DNA from: Cephalotrichum gorgonifer
Lineage: Eukaryota > Ascomycota > Sordariomycetes > Microascales > Microascaceae
Assembly (NCBI GenBank): GCA_900312665.1
Contig: ONZQ02000001.1
Location: 1,430,283 to 1,494,282, forward strand
Reading direction: 5' to 3'
DNA: 64,000 bases
The notes below the pieces were generated by a model that had not been told where the DNA came from, searched no databases, and was given only the letters and a program-made list of their open reading frames with translations. Below, piece after piece: positions 59,458 through 64,000 of this stretch. The position numbers and the translations under genes are program-made. Position 1 is the first letter of the stretch, and every line of letters starts with the position of its first letter.

Positions 59458-60874
59458 ATGATTACCAAAAAGAAAAAGAGAAAAGGGGAAAAAAGCCGTT
59501 GAGTGGATGAGAGGACGACAACGCACTAAGACTAAACACCACTGAGAGGGAAGGGGGGGCACACATCCCGCAGCCTTTCATTCCTTTCATCACCTCCTCC
59601 CTCCTTCCTCTCCTGGTCAGCTCTGCGGCAGCCCCTCGTCCTGGAGTTAAGTGGTTGCAGCTAGAGGTGAACAAAAAGGCCTCTGCTTACTCGTATTCAA
59701 CCACGCGAAGTAAGGAGGGGGGTTTCCAGCTGCCCGCCTTGTGTCTCGTCACCTCTCTCGAGGAGAGAAAAAGGAGGGTGGGTGGTAAGCAAAAACCACA
59801 TGGCACCATTCGAGCCCTGTGGATGACGGCGGGTGCGAAAAATAAAATCTCAGACATGTCGGAACATACATCTGTCACCCCATTGGGAGCGCACGAGTGT
59901 GCTCATCCATACGTGCTCTTACGGGTTGCTCGGATCGATCCATTTTGGGTGGCGCTCGGACGCGATGAGAATACGACTTCACGACGTCAAAAAATGGCGG
60001 ATGACCATGGCGCCCTCTGTAACCCCCCACAACCGAGACATAGGTTGGGAATAATTCAATGGAGATCTAATCTTACTTTCTTCGAGGCCGGTTGCGAACA
60101 CTGGTGCCGAAACAGTAAACAGAAGAAGAAAAGCAATTGTGCGAGAACGAGGATATATTTGTACTCGCCGCGTTAGACGCTTGCACGTTCTCGAGGGGAA
60201 AGAGAGGTTGGGAAGAACTGACGATCGCGACTTCCGTTCCCCTTGTGGAAATCAAGGGGGAGGGAGTGGGACCGATCAAATCTCGATCTCCATGAGCGTT
60301 ATCGCTCGCGTGACAACCAAACATTTTACTTTTTTGCTTCTTTTTTGTTGCTTCTTGCCTTCGGTGGGTTTTCTTCGGTGGTAACGGAGAAGGCGCAGGA
60401 GGGGCTCGTCGTGATATACAAGTCTGGGAAGTAAGGGTACCCATGTAGGATTCGATCCCCTCTTTTCTTATCGATCCCCGCACAGCACTGCACTGCGTGC
60501 CGATCTCCCTCGCCGATCGACAGTCGGTGCTGCCCTGCTTGTTTCTTTCCCCTGCAGCGCACGGTGGGCATACGAATACAAGAGCCAACCCGCTCTTGGG
60601 CTTGGGCTTGGGCTCATGTTGGGGGGGATCCCAGAGGGAAATGTGGGGGGCGGGTTGGGTTGGTTCGCAGGTATTTTGGGCGGTCGTCGCAGGTGTGTGC
60701 GACTGAGACATGTAGAAGCATGCAGCCGACGACTAGAACCGCGGAGCGCTTATGTATGGGATGGACGGAAGAAGGATGCATATACAGCACGAGTCGTGTA
60801 CTCGTTTGAAGAAGCCAGGCTCGAGATATGAGTCGTACTTGCACTTGGCCGCTAGCCGTACGAGGACGGAAAAG

Positions 60875-60889
60875 GTACGAGTACGAGTA
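60875..60889 (+). repeat. GTACGAGTAC array
   Basis: Two and a half units of GTACGA/GAGTAC form a local expansion of the dispersed GTAC-centred word family. Confidence 0.85.
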
Positions 60890-61913
60890 GAGCCGATGTA
60901 CGAGTAATCTTACGGGCGTCGAAGGAAGATACAGACTCACCTTTTGGTTCACGGCCGAATCTGGGCATCCTCCGTTGATTGTTCCTTCCTCGTTTCCTCG
61001 TGGCAGTGGCGCCGAGGGTTGGTCCTTCCTCCCCCTCCCGCCGACGCCAAAGCCGATGCGGGCCCGGACCCCACCAAATGCCAAACGCCAAACCCTGTAA
61101 ATCACTCGGCCCAGAAATACTGACAGACTCGCTCCTGGACATCAAAGATAGACTCACTCAGTCAAGCAAGCATCGAGGGCACAGTCCGTGTCCACCAGTG
61201 TTCCAGCCCGCCGCCGTCCATACATCCCCATCCCCCGTCGATCATGGATCCCGCCGAGGAATACCGGCGGTCGAAGCACTGATGCCGCTTCCTTTGCCCG
61301 GAGAAGTCCAGATGCCAAACGCAAGTTCACATCCGTATCCACGTCGTCCACGTCGGCATACATCCCTGTTCCTGGTCAGAGGCTCCACCCTGCCCGCAGC
61401 CGAGCCAGGCTTGGCTTGGCTTCTGTTCGTTCGTTCTCGCCATCCCCCATTCCCACCCTGCCTAAGACTAGCTAGTACTAGTAATAATACCCTTCAAGTA
61501 CCCTGGGTAGTCGTACTAAAGTACGTACCACACAGGTCCAAGCTCAGGGCCAACCTATTATCCTCCCCTGCCTGTAGGTCACTTCTCATAATGTGAAGGA
61601 TTGATTGGCTGGCAGACCATATATCTCACACCCCCAACTGGGTGCCGCGCACTCCTGCGCACCCCCCCTGCCCGTTTCGAGATTTGCCAGACAGGCACCA
61701 CACGGTCTCACCATGCCCGTTAAGGCAAGGGATCTCGACCTGTTAATTGATTCCACTCGTTACTTTCGTCCCCGCCAAGAGCCACATGCAGCCTTCGCCC
61801 TTCTGGTAAAGTCCCCTCATGTCCAATACCGAGCTAACCAGTTCATCAAAATGGGCCACCCGCGCAGCCCGCCGCCCTCTTGCATGTACGTGGCTGGGTA
61901 TCTTGCATGCCCT

Positions 61914-61932
61914 CGAGTACGAGTACGAGTAC
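61914..61932 (+). repeat. (GAGTAC)n array
   Basis: Three GAGTAC units, with a further GTACGAGTAC copy at 61987-61996. Confidence 0.9.
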
Positions 61933-62872
61933 ACCCCCAAACCCAAACTGGGACATGATGGCCCTGCGCTAGACGACCTTCCGCAGGTACGAGTACATGT
62001 TCCTGTGTTCCTGGGCCGGAACAAGTGCCAAGTGGGAAGATGTGGGAGAGGGGGGTGGTCCAGCTGGAGATGCAGCCAGCAAGCCCGGCGCCGCACCGCA
62101 CACATCATGCAAGCCAGCAGCTGTTGACCGTCTCTTCTCATTCGGGGGTCCTCCACCATTGACTTGGCTCCGCTCTCGTGGGCCGCCGATCTGGTGCTAC
62201 TCGGTTCATGTAAAGATCCGTATTTGACACCTCGGGTCTCTTCTCTGCTCCATGCCTCCACACTCCGCATCTGCCGCACCGGTCCTCTACATACAGAAAC
62301 CCATGCTATATTGCCTCCCCCTCCCCCCTCCCCTTCACTCCCACGCTCCCACCCTTCCCCCTTCCCTCCCCTTCGTGCATAGGCGCCCTTGGGCTTCCTT
62401 ACCTTTTTAAAGCCCTCCGCCCCTCCGTCCTTCCTGCAGCTACGTGCCGCCTTCTGTCTGCGTGCCGGGCCTCGCTCTTTCTTCCCTGCTTCATCCCTCC
62501 CTTGTACAACCCCACCCTCCCTTTGGCCCCTCTCTTCTCTCCTCCTACCTGGGCTCAGACGCTCACCTGTTACCCCGGCCCCAAATCTGACACCGGTGCC
62601 CCGAGAGCAGGAGCAGGTTTTCTCTTTAGCTGAGCTTAATACCTGCAACCGACCCTCCCTTCTCTAGGGCCCTTGGGCTCCTTGTGTCTGCCGCTTTCTT
62701 GAGTGAGTCTCCTTTTGTCTTCAACTGCGTGCCTTTGACGGGTGTGTGTCGTTGCCGTTTCTTCCCTCTGTCACACAATCCTCCTCCGTGGTCGAGAAGC
62801 AAGAAGCACCCGGTAGCCACCCGTCTCTATGCACGCTCGTCCGCCTCCTCACGCAGCCCTGCGGCCTACGCA

Positions 62873-64000
62873 ATGGCGAATATGACGATAGGAAAGCTTC
62901 TCCTATTGGCAGTGGGACTCTTAGGTCGGTTGCCCGCAAAAAGAAAGCGAAGCTGGAGAAGCTGGGAGTGGGGAGTCATACGTTTGGGGAGAGCTTCGGA
63001 GTGCGGGGGGCGTATAAGTGCTGTTTCCAGACGTCGGGATGAAGCGCCTTGAGGCGGGCAGCATAAACCCTTGGGCGCCTTCCGCGTTTTGAGGAAGTCT
63101 AAACCTGATATAAGTGCACAAGCTGACCAATTCCTTTCACCAGGTTCCGTTCTTGCAACCCCTCAACGCGGACCTCCCTTCGCCGTCCCCTTTGCAACAC
63201 CGCCGACATCCCCGGGCTCAGGGCGCTCGTTGCCCATCCCCCTCCCGTCTCCACCCTCACGTCCTGGGCGAGTGCCGCCACCGTTCAGCACCACCTTGAC
63301 TTCGGCACCGCAGCCACCACCCGCGGACCAGCACTCGACGGACAAGGATAGCGGGGGCAGCTCTGATGGCAGTATAACCGACAGCACTTCGGTGACAACC
63401 GTCGACGAGATCCCGACCACCCCAACCACAGGCGTGGACCTGAAACCAGACACGACCGACACGTCAGGCACGCCAACCGACACAAACGACGACATGGAAC
63501 CGATCGGCACCAAGGGCGCTGGGTCCGACGACCGGACCCTTGTCATCACGCTTAGTACGGTACTCTCCGTCGTGGCGGCCTTGCTCATTGTGGCCACCGT
63601 ATTTGCATGCTTCCGCGTCAAGAAGGGCCGGATGCCCTTCGCGCGCCGCGGCATCAGCCCTATTGACGACGAGGAGATCGAGTCTTGGAAGCGCAACACG
63701 AACGAGAAATACACATCGGGCCCCGCGTCAACCAGGGATCTCACCTCAAAGTCGTATCCGGGCTCCCTGAAGAAGTCGCCCAGCGTGATCGTGTACCACA
63801 ACCCCTCGTCCCCGACTTCCCGGCCCGAGGACTCCTCGGGCTCCGCACATAGCCACAACCACAGTCAGTCCTTCTCACACAGACACACCATCAGCAACGG
63901 GAGCCTAAGGCAGAGCCTCGACTTCCTCCCGCAGGCGCCCGTCCTCGCACGGGCCCCCAACTCGAGGCCGGGCCTCACGGACGAGACGATAGAGGGCGAC
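62873..64000 (+). CDS. single-pass type I membrane protein, 5' part (runs off right edge)
   Basis: I do not recognise a named family. Exon 1 (62873-62924) encodes a signal-peptide-like start MANMTIGKLLLLAVGLL; exon 2 (63144-64000, open at the edge) continues as GSVLATPQRGPPF. The 219-nt phase-1 intron begins with an unusual GTCGGT and ends with a CTGAC branch, a pyrimidine tract and CAG. The joined sequence has an ideal signal-peptide end near A22. Then come about 125 residues rich in Ser, Thr, Pro and Asp (a likely O-glycosylated ectodomain), one hydrophobic segment at about 150-174 (from LVITLSTVLSV), a basic stop-transfer VKKGRMPFARR, and a cytoplasmic part with RGISPIDDEEIESWK, a conserved-looking motif, followed by Ser/His-rich low-complexity sequence. 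At least 303 residues are present. The layout fits a cell-surface sensor or anchor, but function is unknown. Confidence 0.72.

Larger units (their letters stand above)
57846..62872. other. gene-free stretch and promoter of the right-edge gene
   Basis: No gene is recognised between the tRNA-Ser pair and the membrane-protein gene. A perfect 8-bp stem hairpin lies at 59437-59457, and GAGTAC arrays lie at 60875-60889 and 61914-61932. From about 62260 to 62870 the plus strand becomes strongly C/T-rich (CCCTCCCC, CCCTTCCC blocks), the pattern of a fungal core promoter and leader for the gene starting at 62873. The long minus-strand frame opposite this leader (61743-62648) is an artefact of that composition. 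Confidence 0.55.

Noticed and set aside
61743..62648. 301-codon minus-strand frame rich in Arg, Gly and Lys
   Set aside because: It is the antisense of the C/T-rich leader of the right-edge membrane-protein gene; the basic composition is a by-product of purine-rich antisense DNA.
1..64000. CRISPR array, prophage, biosynthetic gene cluster or transposon with recognisable protein
   Set aside because: No spaced direct repeats, no phage or transposase/reverse-transcriptase motifs, and no backbone biosynthetic enzymes were found on either strand.

Overview
The window is a piece of nuclear chromosome from a filamentous ascomycete (Pezizomycotina, most likely Sordariomycetes). Protein-coding genes are interrupted by short introns (mostly 58-137 nt) with CTAAC/CTGAC-type branch sites and GT-AG ends. 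Coding third positions are strongly G/C. Leaders are pyrimidine-rich, tRNA genes carry eukaryotic features (a tRNA intron, T-run terminators), and the proteins are standard ascomycete housekeeping families. There is no sign of operons, CRISPR arrays or prophage.

Eight protein genes and three tRNA genes can be supported. From left to right: a gene-free stretch (1-13373); the exosome nuclease Dis3/Rrp44 (+, 13374-16419) converging on a nucleolar circularly permuted GTPase of the Nug1/Grn1 type (-, 16888-18623); a HAD phosphatase of the glycerol-3-phosphatase/2-deoxyglucose-6-phosphatase family (+, 19571-20438) fired from a divergent promoter shared with the GTPase; a second gene-free stretch (20439-34869); a homeobox transcription factor with a long pyrimidine-rich leader (+, 35700-37570); an intron-containing tRNA-Leu(UAG) (+, 38571-38673); mitochondrial cytochrome c peroxidase (-, 40396-41657); the U1 snRNP splicing factor Prp39 (-, 43809-46360); an interval with a 20-N assembly gap inside a TG microsatellite and unusual composition; a synaptojanin-type phosphoinositide phosphatase with both Sac1 and 5-phosphatase domains (+, 47903-52169); a third gene-free stretch holding two identical tRNA-Ser(AGA) genes in tandem (-, 57474-57845); and the start of a secreted-then-membrane-anchored single-pass protein (+, 62873 to beyond the right edge).

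Three of the genes serve RNA metabolism (Dis3, Nug1-like GTPase, Prp39), but nothing in the arrangement makes them a single functional cluster. All exon-intron models were built by hand: each junction keeps the reading frame and joins conserved protein motifs.

The most unusual property is the landscape between genes. About 39 kb of the 64 kb has no recognisable gene, yet it is not AT-rich. It is littered with G/C homopolymer runs, short tandem repeats and a dispersed family of short GTAC-centred words (GTACGAGTAC, GTACAAGTAC, TACGGAGTAC and complements) that are almost absent from exons. I found no convincing new multi-gene system; the dispersed motif family, the oversized Prp39 intron and the foreign-looking gap interval are the points most worth a second look.
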